The notes under the pieces were generated by a model that saw only the letters and a list, made by a program, of their open reading frames with translations, did not search any database and was not told the origin of the DNA. From DASUFH01 sp036274645 (lineage in GTDB: Bacteria > Acidobacteriota > Terriglobia > 20CM-2-55-15): a DNA stretch of 7,330 bases. Positions within the stretch are counted from its first letter, which is position 1. Every line of letters begins with the position of its first letter. Location of the stretch: NCBI GenBank assembly GCA_036274645.1, contig DASUFH010000210.1, positions 1 through 7,330 on the forward strand. The letters are read 5' to 3'. Of this stretch, positions 6,984 to 7,330 are shown piece after piece. A program made the translations under genes and the position numbers.

Positions 6984-7020
6984 AGCGTGTGAATTCAGAG
7001 ATTTTCCAGTCCGAAACGTC

Positions 7021-7043
7021 GGGCGGTCATCGACCGCCCCTAC
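7021..7043. repeat. REP-like palindromic repeat, copy 3
   Basis: Arms GGGCGGTC and GACCGCCC surround an ATC loop, followed by CTAC. It differs from copy 1 only in the last loop base. With copy 2, in opposite orientation and 37 bases away, it forms an inverted pair in the spacer between the GNAT gene and lon. Such pairs (BIME-like) can form a larger structure, terminate or stabilise transcripts, or simply mark past mobility. Confidence 0.75.
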
Positions 7044-7116
7044 AAGCAGGCGGGGACCCAAATGTTTCTATTGCGTAATGCGCGCTTCGGTGACGGATCT
7101 CCCTCAGATTTTCCCC

Positions 7117-7122
7117 TTTAAT
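7117..7122 (+). promoter_or_regulatory. Possible -10 element upstream of lon
   Basis: TTTAATAAAT (7117-7126) is the most AT-rich spot in the lon upstream region and contains TTTAAT (five of six matches to TATAAT). A convincing -35 at the right distance is missing (GTGACG at 7090-7095 is 21 bases away). I saw no CIRCE or HAIR inverted repeat that would indicate heat-shock control. Weak call. Confidence 0.2.
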
Positions 7123-7160
7123 AAATGTCGCGCCCTTAAGATCAGTGGGATGCGGTATAC

Positions 7161-7165
7161 GGAGG
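7161..7165 (+). promoter_or_regulatory. Shine-Dalgarno sequence of lon
   Basis: GGAGG lies four bases before the ATG at 7170 and fixes that start. It is the only strong ribosome binding site in the window, in contrast to the other gene starts. Confidence 0.85.
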
Positions 7166-7169
7166 TTGA

Positions 7170-7330
7170 ATGAAAAGGGAATTACAGGAATCCGTCGGAT
7201 CGGAGCAGCGCATACATACGATTCCAGATGAGTTGCCGGTGCTGCCGGTCCGCGACACCGTGGTGTTTCCCAACGCTGTGATTCCCCTGACGGTGGGGCG
7301 GGAAAGCTCGGTCAAGCTGATCAACGATGT
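7170..7330 (+). CDS. lon: ATP-dependent protease Lon, N-terminal fragment (cut by the window edge)
   Basis: Only 53 codons are inside the window. After about 20 residues of variable leader, the segment LPVLPVRDTVVFPNAVIPL and the following TVGRESSVKLI match the highly conserved start of the Lon N-terminal substrate-binding domain, whose usual form is LPVLPLRDTVVFPG...PLFVGREKSI. Lon is a cytosolic AAA+ serine protease that degrades misfolded and selected regulatory proteins; its ATPase and protease domains lie beyond the edge. The start is supported by the GGAGG four bases upstream. The long upstream spacer with an inverted palindrome pair separates it from the GNAT gene and suggests independent transcription. 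Confidence 0.9.
   Translation, partial: MKRELQESVGSEQRIHTIPDELPVLPVRDTVVFPNAVIPLTVGRESSVKLIND

Noticed and set aside
6937..7173. A 78-codon plus-strand frame in the spacer before lon
   Set aside because: It reads through both palindromic repeats (giving VYDRP) and overlaps the lon start; it has no Shine-Dalgarno and no recognisable domain.

Overview
This window carries about 7.3 kb of GC-rich, tightly packed bacterial chromosome: six main genes plus the first codons of lon. The gene content is housekeeping and stress-related, with no phage, plasmid, CRISPR or transposase genes. The organism is probably an aerobic, membrane-bounded bacterium, since it uses oxygen-dependent HemF for haem synthesis. 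The M48-propeller protein and the intergenic GGGCGGTC palindromes remind me of Acidobacteriota. That placement is an impression from the sequence, not a demonstrated result.

Layout. Bases 1-2565 (minus) are one open frame of at least 855 codons that runs off the left edge. It encodes an exported M48-type metallopeptidase domain followed by a beta-propeller. Bases 2566-2846 are intergenic, with a 13-base tandem duplication and one palindromic repeat. Bases 2847-3587 (plus) encode an AlkD-type DNA glycosylase whose four key residues are all present. Its 3' end overlaps by 19 bases the end of a minus-strand membrane protein with an N-terminal zinc ribbon (3569-4168). That gene is fused by a TGATG stop/start overlap to the upstream hemF (4168-5043, minus). 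Only 25 bases separate hemF from a divergent M20-family metallopeptidase (5069-6400, plus), followed by a GNAT acetyltransferase (6439-6903, plus). An intergenic stretch (6904-7169) holds two more copies of the palindrome in opposite orientations. The 5' end of lon begins at 7170 behind a clear Shine-Dalgarno sequence.

How they fit together. Only hemF and the zinc-ribbon gene are convincingly one transcript. The other genes look individually promoted, and several starts have a -10-like hexamer where a ribosome binding site would be expected, which suggests leaderless or very short leaders. Protein quality control (M48, M20, Lon) and DNA repair (AlkD) are represented, but no shared system is evident.

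The items most worth a second look are the substituted zinc-site residues in the M48 protein, the palindromic repeat family, the hemF/zinc-ribbon coupling and the leaderless-like starts. I did not find convincing evidence of a wholly new system.
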